DNA from: Rhodococcus sp. AW25M09
GTDB taxonomy: Bacteria > Actinomycetota > Actinomycetes > Mycobacteriales > Mycobacteriaceae
Length of the DNA stretch: 48,641 nucleotides
NCBI RefSeq assembly: GCF_000333955.1
Contig: NZ_CAPS01000038.1
Coordinates: forward strand, 1-48,641
Direction of reading: 5' to 3'
Notes under the pieces: generated by a model
Told to the model about the DNA's origin: nothing
What the model saw: only the letters and a program-made list of their open reading frames with translations
Databases searched by the model: none
Position numbers and translations under genes: made by a program
Shown: one piece after another, positions 13,123 to 22,273 of the stretch
Numbering within the stretch: the first letter of the stretch is position 1
Layout: each line of letters starts with the position of its first letter

Positions 13123-14934
13123 GTGAGCGGTGCTGTGTCCAGACGAACCGCCCTGCGGGGGCTCGCGATGGCCGCGGCGGCCGCCGGTGCTGCTGCACTT
13201 CCGGTGGCGTCGACGACACGTCGGGCGCTGGCCGACGACTTCCTTCGCGGGCAGAGCCCCCTGTTGTTCCATTCACCGCCGCTGACGCCGTTTCGCGACG
13301 AACTGCCCCGGTTGCCGTTGCTCACCGGCACGGAGATCACGCTCGACGCGCACAGCTCCACCCATGCGTTCCACGCCGATCTGCGACCCGGTCCCACCTT
13401 CGGGTACGGCGAATGCGAGTACCTCGGCCCCACGATCGAGTCGCAGAAGGGGCAAGCCTGGACGCTGAAGTACTCGAACACCACCGCGGGCAATCCACTC
13501 GCCGCCGACATCGACACCTCGCTGCACGGCATGAGCGAGATGGATCGCACGATGACACCGACGACTCTGCACATGCACGGCAGCATCACCCCACCGGAGA
13601 GCGACGGGCACTCCGAGATGCTGGTGCGTCCCGGTGAATCGATGACGCACAACTTCCCGGGGCTCAACGATGCCGCGGGCCTGTGGTACCACGACCACGC
13701 CATGTCGATGACCCGTATCAACGTCTATGCGGGCCTGCTCGGTATGAGTTTGGTGCGAGATCGTTGGGACACCGGCACTTCCGACAACGCGCTCGGTTTG
13801 CCCTCGGGTGAGTTCGAATTGCCGCTGGTGCTCCAGGAAAAAATCATGAATCCCGACGGCAGCATGAGCATCCGCTCCAACGTCACTGTGCCGCAGGGTA
13901 AGTGGGAAGGCGGCGGCACCGGCGACGTGGGCGTCGTCAACGGCAAGATCTGGCCGACGATGGAAGTCGCCCGGGGCATGTACCGGCTGCGTGTGGTCAA
14001 CGCGGGCTCCTACAGCGTGTGGAACCTGTTCTTCACCAACAAGTTACGTTTCTGGGTCATCGGGAACGACGGCGGATTGCTCGACGCTCCGGTGGAGGTC
14101 ACCAGCATTCGACTCGCGCCGGCCGAGCGCGCAGACATTCTCGTCGACTTCGGCGCTGTCGAAGCCGGGGCTCTCGTCGAGTTGCTCAACGACGAGCCGC
14201 CACCGGCTCAGGCTGCATCGCTCGGTGCGGTACCGATGCCGATGTTCTGCCAGTTCCGCGTCGCGTCCGGGGCGGGCTTCCGGGGCGGTATGCCGTCGTT
14301 GCTCCGCGGAGGAAAGGGCCAGCCGGATCTGTTGCCGCCGTTGCCGACCCCCACGTTCACGCGAACAGTCACGGTCAATCAGCCGTCCGGTGGACTCAAC
14401 CTGGACATGACGTTGATGAACCTCAACAACCTGCGGTATTCGGACCCGGATATCGAGATGCCCAAGCAGGGCACCGTGGAGATGTGGAACATCGTCAATA
14501 CGACGGTGGAGCCGCACCCGATTCACTTGCACCTGGCCCATTTCCGGACTCTGGGACGCATCCCGATCGACCTCGCCGCGTACCAACGCGACTTCCCCAG
14601 GCCCACGTTCGGTACCAGGTGGGCCCCGCCGGTGGAGAAGTTCCTCACCGGTCCATCGGCGGCGCCGGCTACGTGGGAAGCCGGCTGGAAAGACACCGTC
14701 AACACGTACCCGGGCACCGTCACGCAGATCCTCGTGCGATTCCCGACGGCCGACGAGCTCGGCTTCGACCCCGACGCCACGTTCGCAGGCCCGGCCGCGC
14801 ACCACGGGGGTCACGAGATGGACGGCCACGACATGGGCGGGTCGAGCGAGCTGCAGGGGTACATGTGGCACTGCCACATGCTCGATCACGAGGACCACGA
14901 AATGATGCTGCGGTACCGCACCGTCGCTCCGTGA
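13123..14934 (+). CDS. Tat-exported multicopper oxidase (CotA/phenoxazinone synthase-like)
   Basis: A 603-residue oxidase with an N-terminal twin-arginine signal (SRRTALRG, then an alanine-rich helix) ending near ALA-DD. All copper motifs are present: HMHG at about 150, WYHDHAM at about 188, [10 protein letters not shown] at about 465, and [13 protein letters not shown] at about 583, giving the type 1 Cys and the axial Met. Such enzymes couple one-electron oxidation of phenols, bilirubin-like compounds or Cu(I) to oxygen reduction outside the membrane. A His/Met-rich stretch ([14 protein letters not shown], about 562-575) lies just before the last motif and recalls copper-binding inserts of CueO-type oxidases. 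Start GTG 13123 has purine-rich sequence upstream. The substrate is unknown. Confidence 0.93.
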   Translation: MSGAVSRRTALRGLAMAAAAAGAAALPVASTTRRALADDFLRGQSPLLFHSPPLTPFRDELPRLPLLTGTEITLDAHSSTHAFHADLRPGPTFGYGECEYLGPTIESQKGQAWTLKYSNTTAGNPLAADIDTSLHGMSEMDRTMTPTTLHMHGSITPPESDGHSEMLVRPGESMTHNFPGLNDAAGLWYHDHAMSMTRINVYAGLLGMSLVRDRWDTGTSDNALGLPSGEFELPLVLQEKIMNPDGSMSIRSNVTVPQGKWEGGGTGDVGVVNGKIWPTMEVARGMYRLRVVNAGSYSVWNLFFTNKLRFWVIGNDGGLLDAPVEVTSIRLAPAERADILVDFGAVEAGALVELLNDEPPPAQAASLGAVPMPMFCQFRVASGAGFRGGMPSLLRGGKGQPDLLPPLPTPTFTRTVTVNQPSGGLNLDMTLMNLNNLRYSDPDIEMPKQGTVEMWNIVNTTVEPHPIHLHLAHFRTLGRIPIDLAAYQRDFPRPTFGTRWAPPVEKFLTGPSAAPATWEAGWKDTVNTYPGTVTQILVRFPTADELGFDPDATFAGPAAHHGGHEMDGHDMGGSSELQGYMWHCHMLDHEDHEMMLRYRTVAP

Positions 14935-14971
14935 CAGGAACTTGTCGGTGGGTGGGTATAGCTTTCGTGGT

Positions 14972-16489
14972 GTGACGGCATTGGGGGATGTGTTCGAGCT
15001 CGCGGACCAGGAATTGGTCTCCGAGCTCGCTGCCGTGACCTCTCGCGAAAATGCCCTCGCTGCAGCGAGATTGACGCTGTTGGCCGAGATCGACCGGCGT
15101 GGTTTGGCGATGAAACTCGGCCACTCCACCGTGACGCGGTGGTACGCGAAATCGGTTCGGATCACCGACGGGTCCGCAGCCCGCCAGACCGCACTCGGAC
15201 ACTGGCTCACCGACTGGCCCACTGTGCTGGGCGCTCTCACGGGTGGTGAGATTCATGCCGCGCACGCGTCGGCGATCGCCGACGGCTACACCACCGTCGT
15301 AATGGCCGATCCCACAGTGGACGAACGGCACCGCGACGCCGTCGTCGCCGAACTGCTCGACACCGCCAGGCGAAGCACCGCCGGCGGGGTCACCACCCGC
15401 GCGCAGGCGCTGGCACATTCGGCGGCCGATGACGCCCGGGCCAGGCACGAGAAGGCAGAGAAGGAACGACGCGAGCGTGAGCGGGAACAAGCCCGCCGGG
15501 CCGCTGACAATGCCGGTACCGGGGATGCGGGTGCCGATGGTGCCGGAGCGGGTGCTGGTGGTGCAGATGGCGGTGGCGAACGCGGTGGCGGCGGTGACAG
15601 CGGATCGGCCACTGGCGATCAGGCACCGCCAGGACAGCCGCCGGTGCCGGTGTCGGAGAACCCGGATCTCAATCGATTCGATCTGCACCCTCTCGCCAAC
15701 GGTCGCTACCAACTCGGTGGAAACATCGACCGGCTCCTGGCCGAGAAGCTGCTCACGGCCCTGTCGCCGTTGACAGCGCCGAGGCCCGGTCCGGGCGGTG
15801 AACGTGATGTTCGGAGCCCGTCGAAGCGCCGCGCCGACGCGCTCCATGTGATTCTCGACCGACACCTGCGCGGTGGTGCCACCGGATCAGCCGGCGGTTC
15901 GCGGGCGTCGGTGCATCTGGTTGTTCCACTGCGGGATTTGCTCGCTCACAGCGGTGAGAAGCGATCCGGAAGCCCTGCAGCGGATTCGGCTGAACTAGCC
16001 AACGATGATGAAGGTCATGACGCCAGGAAGCAGTCGATACCGAAGCCGGGTGATGTCGACTGGCCGTTCAACTTCGACTGGACCGGGCCGATGAGCCGCT
16101 TCCTCGCCGAACTTCTCACCTGCGACGCCGACCTGACCCCCGTCATCGTCGACCACCACGGCGTCCCACTCGCGCTCGGACGCACCACAAGACTCGCCAG
16201 CGACGACCAACGCATCGCCCTGACCATCCGCGACACCTGCTGCGTGATGTGCGGCCGCCCCGCACAGTGGTGCCAAGCCCACCACGTGAAGTTCTGGGAA
16301 CACGGCGGCACCACCGATCTGAGCAACCTCGCGCTGGTCTGCGGTGAATGCCACCGCCTCGTTCACCGCGGCGACTGGCAACTGATCATGGGAGAGGACG
16401 GCCACCCCTACGCCATCCCACCCGACACCGTCGACCCCAGAAGGCACCCCATCCCCAGCTACCACCGCCGAAAACAACGAGCCGCCTGA
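14972..16489 (+). CDS. DUF222 and HNH endonuclease domain protein (13E12-like)
   Basis: A 505-residue protein of the DUF222-HNH family, which is multicopy in mycobacteria and rhodococci. The DUF222 helices cover about 1-330, with RLTLLAEIDRRGLAMKLGHS and THE-like repeats ending in SKRRADALHVILDRHL. A Gly/Ala/Asp-rich low-complexity segment (about 180-210) interrupts it. The C-terminal HNH motif reads CCVMCGRPAQWCQAHHVKFW followed by LSNLALVCGECHRLVHRGDW, with paired CxxC zinc ligands. Function is unproven; relatives are linked to mobile or repeated DNA. GTG 14972 is preferred because TAGCTT lies 7 nt upstream; TTG 14942 is possible. Confidence 0.88.
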   Translation: MTALGDVFELADQELVSELAAVTSRENALAAARLTLLAEIDRRGLAMKLGHSTVTRWYAKSVRITDGSAARQTALGHWLTDWPTVLGALTGGEIHAAHASAIADGYTTVVMADPTVDERHRDAVVAELLDTARRSTAGGVTTRAQALAHSAADDARARHEKAEKERREREREQARRAADNAGTGDAGADGAGAGAGGADGGGERGGGGDSGSATGDQAPPGQPPVPVSENPDLNRFDLHPLANGRYQLGGNIDRLLAEKLLTALSPLTAPRPGPGGERDVRSPSKRRADALHVILDRHLRGGATGSAGGSRASVHLVVPLRDLLAHSGEKRSGSPAADSAELANDDEGHDARKQSIPKPGDVDWPFNFDWTGPMSRFLAELLTCDADLTPVIVDHHGVPLALGRTTRLASDDQRIALTIRDTCCVMCGRPAQWCQAHHVKFWEHGGTTDLSNLALVCGECHRLVHRGDWQLIMGEDGHPYAIPPDTVDPRRHPIPSYHRRKQRAA

Positions 16490-16493
16490 ACCA

Positions 16494-16512
16494 CCGGTCG
16501 GCTGTGGACCGG
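16494..16512. terminator. Short hairpin between convergent genes
   Basis: CCGGTC-GGCTGTG-GACCGG forms a 6-bp stem 5 bp past the DUF222-HNH stop. The rest of the 89-bp gap (16490-16578) shows no other feature. Confidence 0.35.
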
Positions 16513-16578
16513 ATGCGCGTTCGAGTGCGCCTCGGGTCGCGCAGCCGGATCGGTCGTTCCTGCTGTCGTCCGGTGCGA

Positions 16579-17481
16579 CTATGCGTCACCTATCGTCATC
16601 GGCGGCGGAACCAGTCCTCGATAGTGCTCAGCTATGTCACCGGGGGTGGTGAACCACACGCCGTCGCTGTTGTCGGTCATGTGCTGCAGAGCGGCGCGGA
16701 ATCGTCGGAGCCGATACGGCTGGCCGGTGAGGAACGTGTGCAGCGAGATCGCGAGCACCACCGGCTGGTGGCTCGAATTCTCCTTCAGCTCGTCGAAGCT
16801 GTCGACAATGGTGCGCTCGAACGACGATGCGGTCTGATGATGGTGGACGAACACCGGTAGATCGTTGACCTCGTGCGGGTACGGGACGCTGAGCAGCGGT
16901 CCGCCCCGGGTCTGCAGCCACACCGGCTGATCGTCGATGGGCCAATCCAGGGTGTATCCGTACCCGCGCTCCGCCAGCAAATCCTCGGTGACACGGCTCG
17001 GGTTGGCTCCGGGGCTCATCCATCCTCGGGGCGGCGCGCCCTCGTATCGCTCGATCGCAGCGGTGACATCGTCGATGGAGCGGCGCTCGGAATCCTCGTC
17101 CTGATCGTTGGGTTGCACGGCGTTCGTCCGGCCGTGCGCGACAACCTCGGCGCCGAGCGTCCGGAACGCGGCAGCCAGCTGGGGAGCGTGCTCGTACACT
17201 TCGCTGTTGACCAGTAACGTCGGACGAATTCCGCTCTGCTGCAGTGTTTCTGCGATGCGGAAGCCGCCGACGCGGTTGCCGTACTCACGCCAGCCCCAGT
17301 TGTAGGTGTTCGGCTGGTCCATCGCGGGCGTGTAGCCCAGACCGGGCGCTCCGTCGTCGTAGGGAAAGTGCTCGCAGTTGACTGCCACGTAGACCGCGAG
17401 GCGTGCGCCGCCCGGCCACTCGAATTGTGGACGATCGCCGATGGGGGAGTAGTCGAAGCGTCCATGAGATGCGAGAGCCAT
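16579..17481 (-). CDS. Polysaccharide deacetylase family protein (PuuE-like)
   Basis: A 300-residue protein of the carbohydrate esterase 4 fold, closest in style to the PuuE/allantoinase-like branch. Recognisable segments are RFDYSPIGDRPQFEWPGGARLAVYVAVNCEHFPYD near the N-terminus (written here in short: FEWPGGARLAVYVAVN), YGNRVGGFRI, HGRTNAVQ, GWMSPGANPSRVTEDLLAERGY and HTFLTGQPYRL. It probably hydrolyses a C-N bond in an amide or N-acetyl substrate; which one is not clear. It is divergent from the TetR-monooxygenase operon across 220 bp, so TetR may control it too. ATG 17481 is the best match for homologs, but no clear ribosome site is seen and GTG upstream is possible. Confidence 0.8.
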   Translation of the reverse strand: MALASHGRFDYSPIGDRPQFEWPGGARLAVYVAVNCEHFPYDDGAPGLGYTPAMDQPNTYNWGWREYGNRVGGFRIAETLQQSGIRPTLLVNSEVYEHAPQLAAAFRTLGAEVVAHGRTNAVQPNDQDEDSERRSIDDVTAAIERYEGAPPRGWMSPGANPSRVTEDLLAERGYGYTLDWPIDDQPVWLQTRGGPLLSVPYPHEVNDLPVFVHHHQTASSFERTIVDSFDELKENSSHQPVVLAISLHTFLTGQPYRLRRFRAALQHMTDNSDGVWFTTPGDIAEHYRGLVPPPMTIGDA

Positions 17482-17655
17482 GAAACCGGAATGGCCCACC
17501 GAGGGGCGAGGCAAACCGCCGGCGGCTCGGTACAGTCGGCGCACGTGTGCGATGTCGACCGATTCGGCCGAGGTACTTGGGTCGACGCGGCCATCCGTTG
17601 CGCGTCCAGGGCATCGGCCTCGTCGCGGGTGCGAGAGTGAGCCGAAGATCAACTT

Positions 17656-17694
17656 AAAGTCAGGCTGGACTGTTTGTTGTTTTCGCGCTACTGT
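17656..17694 (+). promoter_or_regulatory. Promoter and candidate operator of the TetR operon
   Basis: TGGACT (17666-17671) and TACTGT (17689-17694) are spaced by 17 nt, and the GTG start follows 7 nt later, predicting a leaderless mRNA. An inverted repeat AGTC-N6-GACT with flanking A/T runs (AAAGTC and GACTGTTT, 17656-17675) overlaps the -35 element and may be the TetR operator. Confidence 0.5.
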
Positions 17695-17701
17695 GCGAAG
17701 T

Positions 17702-18298
17702 GTGACTACCGACACAGGGCTGAGCGGCACGGGGCCGACCGAGCGTCGAACGCAGGCCGAACGCACCGCAGGAACTCGAGCGAAGCTGCTCGACGCCGCG
17801 ATCGACTGCCTCGTCGAACTGGGCTTCGCCAAGACCAGCACCCAGGAGATCGCCCGTCGCGCCGGTGTCTCTCGTGGCGCGCAGCTGCATCACTTCCCGA
17901 CCAAAGAGTCGCTGGTGATCGCGGCTGTCGAGCACTTGGTCGACCGCCGCCTCTCCGAGATTCTCGAGGCCCAACCCGACCCCGAGCGAGGACCCGAGAT
18001 CCTCGCCGACGCGTTTTCGGGGCCCTTGTTCTACGCTGCCCTCGAGCTCTGGGTGGCCGCTCGTACCGATCCGGCGCTGCACGAGGCGATGATCCCCCTC
18101 GAGCGCCGCGTCGCCGAGGCGATCCAGGGTGGCGCCCAGATCGTGATGGGTAGCCGGATGTCAGCCGAATCCATCGAGCTCAGTGTCGAACTCGTCCGCG
18201 GCCTGGCCGTGTCCGCGCTGTTCCGTACCCCCGAGGCCGACGCGCAGCTGCGCGAGCGGCTCCTCCCGATCTGGTCCGACAAGGTGATGACATCATGA
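17702..18298 (+). CDS. TetR-family transcriptional regulator
   Basis: A 198-residue repressor-type protein. The N-terminal helix-turn-helix (about 25-70) contains KLLDAAIDCLVELGFAKTST and EIARRAGVSRGAQLHHFPTK, a good TetR signature with AQLHHF in the recognition helix; the C-terminal helices form the ligand and dimer domain. GTG 17702 is fixed by a -35/-10 pair. The stop overlaps the next start (ATGA), so it is the first gene of a four-gene operon with two flavoproteins and an ADC-like protein, and probably senses the operon's substrate. Confidence 0.9.
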   Translation: MTTDTGLSGTGPTERRTQAERTAGTRAKLLDAAIDCLVELGFAKTSTQEIARRAGVSRGAQLHHFPTKESLVIAAVEHLVDRRLSEILEAQPDPERGPEILADAFSGPLFYAALELWVAARTDPALHEAMIPLERRVAEAIQGGAQIVMGSRMSAESIELSVELVRGLAVSALFRTPEADAQLRERLLPIWSDKVMTS

Positions 18299-19797
18299 AT
18301 CTCGAAGAGCGCGTTGACATCCTGGTGGTCGGGGCCGGTTTCGCCGGTCTTGCCGCGGTGGCGAAGATCCTGGCCGACGACCCCGGAGCCGACGTCACCG
18401 TCATCGAGCGCGCCGGCGACGTCGGCGGGACCTGGCGCGACAACACCTATCCCGGCTGCGCGTGCGACGTGCCCACCTCGCTGTACTCGTTCTCGTTCGC
18501 TCCGAGCCCCGAGTGGAGTCACACCTTCGCGCGACAACCGGAGCTGTTCGACTACCTACGTTCGGTTGTCGACCGCCTGCAGCTGAAGGATCGAATCGTC
18601 ACGAACTGCGAATTGCTGTCCGCGACCTGGGACGAGACGCAGATGCGGTGGTCGGTGCAGACCACGAAGGGCGCGACGAGCGTCCGGGTGTTGGTCGCCG
18701 CCACCGGTGCGCTGTCCACTCCGAAGATCCCGGACGTTCCGGGCATCGATACGTTCGAGGGCACGGTGTTCCACTCCGCCACCTGGAATCACGAGCACGA
18801 CCTCACCGGTGAGCGCGTCGCCGTCATCGGCACCGGAGCGTCGGCGGTGCAGTTCGTCCCCGAGATCGTCGACAGTGCAGAACGACTTACGGTCTTCCAG
18901 CGCACCCCGGCCTGGGTGATTCCGCGCTTGGACCGCACCATCGGCCGGCTCGAGCGCACGCTCTACAAGCGCGTTCCGTTGGCGCACCGGGCAGTTCGCG
19001 GTGTCATCTACAGCTACCGCGAGGCGTACGTGACGGTGCTGGCCGACAACCCGTGGATGCTACCGGCGGTGAAGGTGTTCGCGAAGGCGAATCTGAAGCG
19101 GCAGGTCAAGAACCCCACGACGCGGGCAGCTCTGACCCCCGATTACGCACCCGGCTGCAAAAGGCTGCTGCTGTCCAATGATTGGCTGCGGACCCTGGAC
19201 CGGCCGGACGTCGATCTCGTGACGTCTGGCCTGACATCGGTGACCGAGAACGGCGTGGTCGACGCCTCCGGCCGCAACCACGAGGTGGACACCATCATCT
19301 TCGCGACGGGGTTCACTCCCACCGAACCGCCGGTGTCCCATCTGCTGCGCGGCGACGACGGCCGCACTCTCGCTCAGTATTGGGGCGGTAGTCCGCAGGC
19401 GCATCTCGGGACCACTGTCGCCGGGTTCCCGAATCTTTTCCTGATGTACGGACCCAACACCAACCTCGGGCACAGCTCCATCGTCTACATGCTCGAGTCG
19501 CAGGCCAACTACGTGGTGTCCGCGCTGAACGCGATGAAGGACCGTGGCATCGCGGCCGTCGATGTCACCGAAAATGCTCAGCAACAACATAATTCGTGGG
19601 TGGATTCCTCGCTCGACGGCACGGTGTGGAACGCCGGAGGCTGCTCGAGTTGGTACCTCGACGCCAACGGCCGCAACTCCACGATGTGGCCCACCTACAC
19701 ATTCCGGTTTCGCAACAAGACGCGAGAGTTCGATGTCTCGAACTATCGAATCGTCTCCGACACTCTCGATTCAGACAACGAGGTGGTATCCGCATGA
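18295..19797 (+). CDS. Baeyer-Villiger-type flavin monooxygenase
   Basis: A 500-residue class B flavoprotein monooxygenase. Two dinucleotide folds are visible: GAGFAG at 13-18 for FAD and GTGASAV at about 178 for NADPH. The BVMO fingerprints GGTWRDNTYPGCACD (44-58) and FEGTVFHSATWN (154-165, matching FxGxxxHxxxW) are present, plus FATGF near residue 342. The residue after W is Asn rather than the usual Pro or Asp. Enzymes of this class insert oxygen next to ketones or oxidise N and S atoms; relatives include mycobacterial EthA and MymA. It overlaps both neighbours by 4 nt, so it is tightly coupled to TetR and the GMC oxidoreductase. Confidence 0.9.
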   Translation: MNLEERVDILVVGAGFAGLAAVAKILADDPGADVTVIERAGDVGGTWRDNTYPGCACDVPTSLYSFSFAPSPEWSHTFARQPELFDYLRSVVDRLQLKDRIVTNCELLSATWDETQMRWSVQTTKGATSVRVLVAATGALSTPKIPDVPGIDTFEGTVFHSATWNHEHDLTGERVAVIGTGASAVQFVPEIVDSAERLTVFQRTPAWVIPRLDRTIGRLERTLYKRVPLAHRAVRGVIYSYREAYVTVLADNPWMLPAVKVFAKANLKRQVKNPTTRAALTPDYAPGCKRLLLSNDWLRTLDRPDVDLVTSGLTSVTENGVVDASGRNHEVDTIIFATGFTPTEPPVSHLLRGDDGRTLAQYWGGSPQAHLGTTVAGFPNLFLMYGPNTNLGHSSIVYMLESQANYVVSALNAMKDRGIAAVDVTENAQQQHNSWVDSSLDGTVWNAGGCSSWYLDANGRNSTMWPTYTFRFRNKTREFDVSNYRIVSDTLDSDNEVVSA

Positions 19798-21485
19798 GCG
19801 ACTACGACGTATTGATCATCGGCTCCGGTTTCGGCGGCAGCGTTGCCGCGCTGCGGGCCGTCGAGAAGGGTTACCGGGTGGCGGTCCTCGAATCCGGCCG
19901 TCGATTCGAGGACGACGAGCTGCCGAAGACCAGCTGGCGGTTGCGCAAGTACCTCTGGGCTCCCGCGTTGGGTTGCTATGGGGTGCAACGCATCCACTTG
20001 CTACCCGACGTTCTGGTGATGGCAGGTGCCGGTGTGGGCGGCGGCTCGCTGAACTATGCGAACACGCTGTATCAGCCGCCGACGAAGTTCTTCGAGGATC
20101 CGCAGTGGGGTTCCATCACGGACTGGAAGCGTGAGCTGACTCCGTACTATGACCAAGCGCGTCGGATGCTCGGCGTCGAGACCAACCCGACGATCACGCC
20201 CTCGGACAAGGTGATGAAGGAAGTGGCCGAGGACATGGGCGTCGGCGACACGTTCACCTCGACCCCGGTCGGTGTCTACTTCGGTGATCGTGGCAAGACC
20301 GCGCCCGACCCGTTCTTCGGTGGTGCCGGGCCCGAGCGCACCGGGTGCACCGAATGCGGATCGTGCATGACGGGGTGCCGCGTCGGAGCAAAGAACACAC
20401 TCGTCAAGAATTACCTGTATCTCGCCGAACATGCAGGTGCGCATGTTCTTCCGTTGACCACCGTGGTGGACGTGCGGCCGAACGGCGCAGGTTACGACGT
20501 GGTGACGCGCCGGACCGGCGGCAAGCTGCGTCGCGGCGAGAAGACGATCACGGCTGATCAGGTGATCTTCTCGGCCGGCACCTACGGCACCCAGAAGCTG
20601 ATGTTGGCGGCCAAGGAGAAAGGATCGTTGCCACGGTTGTCGAACAAGATCGGCTCGCTGGTGCGCACCAATTCCGAGGCCGTGCTCGCAGCGACCGCCC
20701 GCGGCCGTGAGGTCGATTATCACGAGGGTGTGGCGATTACGTCCTCGTTCCATCCCGACGACCACACCCACATCGAGCCGGTGCGATATGGCAAGGGCAG
20801 CAACGCGATCGGCCTGTTGCAGACCGTGCTCAGCGACGGCGGCGGCAAGATGCCTCGCGTACTCAAGACCCTCGGCGTGGCGCTGCGTCACCCCGGCGCT
20901 GCGGTTCGCAGCCTGTCGGTGCACCGGTGGTCGGAGCGAACCGTCATCGCGTTGGTGATGCAGACCGACGACAACTCTCTCGAACTCGGATCGAAGAAGG
21001 GTGCGTTCGGCCGCCGCCTCACCAGCAGGCCCGGGCCGGGCGACCCACCGCCGCAGTGGATTCCGCAGGGACACACAGCCATCAGGTTGCTCGCCGACAA
21101 GATCGGCGGCGACCCGGGCGGATCGATCGCGGAGATCGTCAACATCCCGATGACCGCGCATTTTCTCGGCGGTTGCGCGATCGGTGATTCGCCGCAGACC
21201 GGTGTCATCGACGGCTATCAGCGCGTGTACGGCTACGACGGACTGCACGTGCTCGACGGCTCTGCTGTCAGTGCCAATCTGGGCGTCAATCCTTCCCTCA
21301 CGATCACAGCGCAGGCCGAGCGGGCAATGGCCCTGTGGCCCAACAAGGGTGAGAGCGACAGGCGGCCCGCGGTGGGTTCCGAGTATCGGGAAATCAGACC
21401 GACGCAGCCGATGCGTCCGGTGGTACCGCTGTCTGCGCCGGGCGCGCTGCGTCTTCCGCTGACCGTCGTCGGGAGGGATTCGTGA
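19794..21485 (+). CDS. GMC oxidoreductase, ChoD-like (putative cholesterol oxidase family)
   Basis: A 563-residue FAD enzyme with strong similarity in layout to mycobacterial ChoD. The FAD motif GSGFGGSVAAL is at about 9-19, AGAGVGGGSLNYANTLY follows near residue 78, and the C-terminal HFLGGCAIGD and SANLGVNPSLTITAQAE segments carry GMC active-site and FAD contacts. A cysteine motif C185-x2-C188-x2-C191-x3-C195 has ferredoxin 4Fe-4S spacing. ChoD itself has disputed cholesterol oxidase activity, so the substrate here should be regarded as an alcohol, possibly sterol or terpenoid. ATG overlaps the previous stop (ATGA) and its own stop overlaps the next GTG start. Confidence 0.9.
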   Translation: MSDYDVLIIGSGFGGSVAALRAVEKGYRVAVLESGRRFEDDELPKTSWRLRKYLWAPALGCYGVQRIHLLPDVLVMAGAGVGGGSLNYANTLYQPPTKFFEDPQWGSITDWKRELTPYYDQARRMLGVETNPTITPSDKVMKEVAEDMGVGDTFTSTPVGVYFGDRGKTAPDPFFGGAGPERTGCTECGSCMTGCRVGAKNTLVKNYLYLAEHAGAHVLPLTTVVDVRPNGAGYDVVTRRTGGKLRRGEKTITADQVIFSAGTYGTQKLMLAAKEKGSLPRLSNKIGSLVRTNSEAVLAATARGREVDYHEGVAITSSFHPDDHTHIEPVRYGKGSNAIGLLQTVLSDGGGKMPRVLKTLGVALRHPGAAVRSLSVHRWSERTVIALVMQTDDNSLELGSKKGAFGRRLTSRPGPGDPPPQWIPQGHTAIRLLADKIGGDPGGSIAEIVNIPMTAHFLGGCAIGDSPQTGVIDGYQRVYGYDGLHVLDGSAVSANLGVNPSLTITAQAERAMALWPNKGESDRRPAVGSEYREIRPTQPMRPVVPLSAPGALRLPLTVVGRDS

Positions 21486-22120
21486 TGTGGAGTGTGGCCG
21501 AATCCGAGAGCGAGCGCACCGACTGGCCCGTCAGCCCTGCAGCTCCCTGGCCGGCTAATGTGCGGGCCACGATCTGGTGGCATCGGGCGCGGTCGTCGGA
21601 CTTCGGGCCGGCGGGTGCCGCGACGCTACCGATCACCATGGCCATGGTCGTCGATTACGTGACGTCACCGGTGGGCCCGTACCGCGAGATTCTGGCGAGT
21701 CCGGTTCTGCGCCGGGATGTCGGCCGCATCCCCAGGATGTCGGTGCCGTTCATCGCCGTCGATTCCGCGACGTCGGTGCACGGCGGTCGGACCAACTGGC
21801 ACCTGCCCAAGGTGCTGGCCGAATTCGACGGTGATGTGCTGGGTGAGGCCGGGGTGAGCAGCGGTGAATGGTCGGTGCGGACGAAGTCCCGCGGCTTCGG
21901 GCCGCCGTTCCCGATGCTCGGGTCCATCGGGTTCGCACAGCCGGTGGCGAGCGGCTCGGCCGTGGGTGTCGCCAGCCTGAAGGGAAAGGCGAGGCTGGCC
22001 CGAGTGGAGGTGGACGCATCCGGCCCGACGTTGAGTCGCTGGATGCCGTCGGGCACGTATTTCGGAATGCAGATCGTGTCAGGTTCCATGCGGACGGGTG
22101 AGGCTCGGATGATGCCCTGA
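21482..22120 (+). CDS. Acetoacetate decarboxylase-like (ADC-fold) protein
   Basis: A 212-residue protein resembling the acetoacetate decarboxylase superfamily: an N-terminal WPVSPAAPWPANVRATIWW segment, VVDYVTSPVGPYREIL with the usual YxSPVGPYxE pattern, then TNWHLPKVLAEFDGD and a C-terminal beta-rich region. I could not place the catalytic lysine of true decarboxylases with confidence, so it may be a decarboxylase, a related aldolase-dehydratase, or non-catalytic. GTG 21482 overlaps the GMC stop by 4 nt. It is the last gene of the TetR-BVMO-GMC operon and probably acts on its product. No clear terminator follows. Confidence 0.75.
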   Translation: MMWSVAESESERTDWPVSPAAPWPANVRATIWWHRARSSDFGPAGAATLPITMAMVVDYVTSPVGPYREILASPVLRRDVGRIPRMSVPFIAVDSATSVHGGRTNWHLPKVLAEFDGDVLGEAGVSSGEWSVRTKSRGFGPPFPMLGSIGFAQPVASGSAVGVASLKGKARLARVEVDASGPTLSRWMPSGTYFGMQIVSGSMRTGEARMMP

Positions 22121-22273
22121 GCGCTCCGGGGCAGTTCTGCTGGGATCGGCGTCACAGGGGCAACGGACGCCGATGTGGAACAATGCACGGTGACATGCCG
22201 TTGTGCAGTACAGACGAAAGCACAATAATGGCGTGCGATGCATACCGTCGTACAACGGCAGGGAGGCCACCTC

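Noticed and set aside
15500..15610. Tandem repeat array or CRISPR-like region
   Set aside because: The repeats are in-frame glycine, alanine and aspartate codons within the DUF222-HNH gene without spacer structure.
22201..22229. dps promoter from TTGTGC and an AT-rich element
   Set aside because: No hexamer fits TANNNT at a good spacing, so the call would be a guess.
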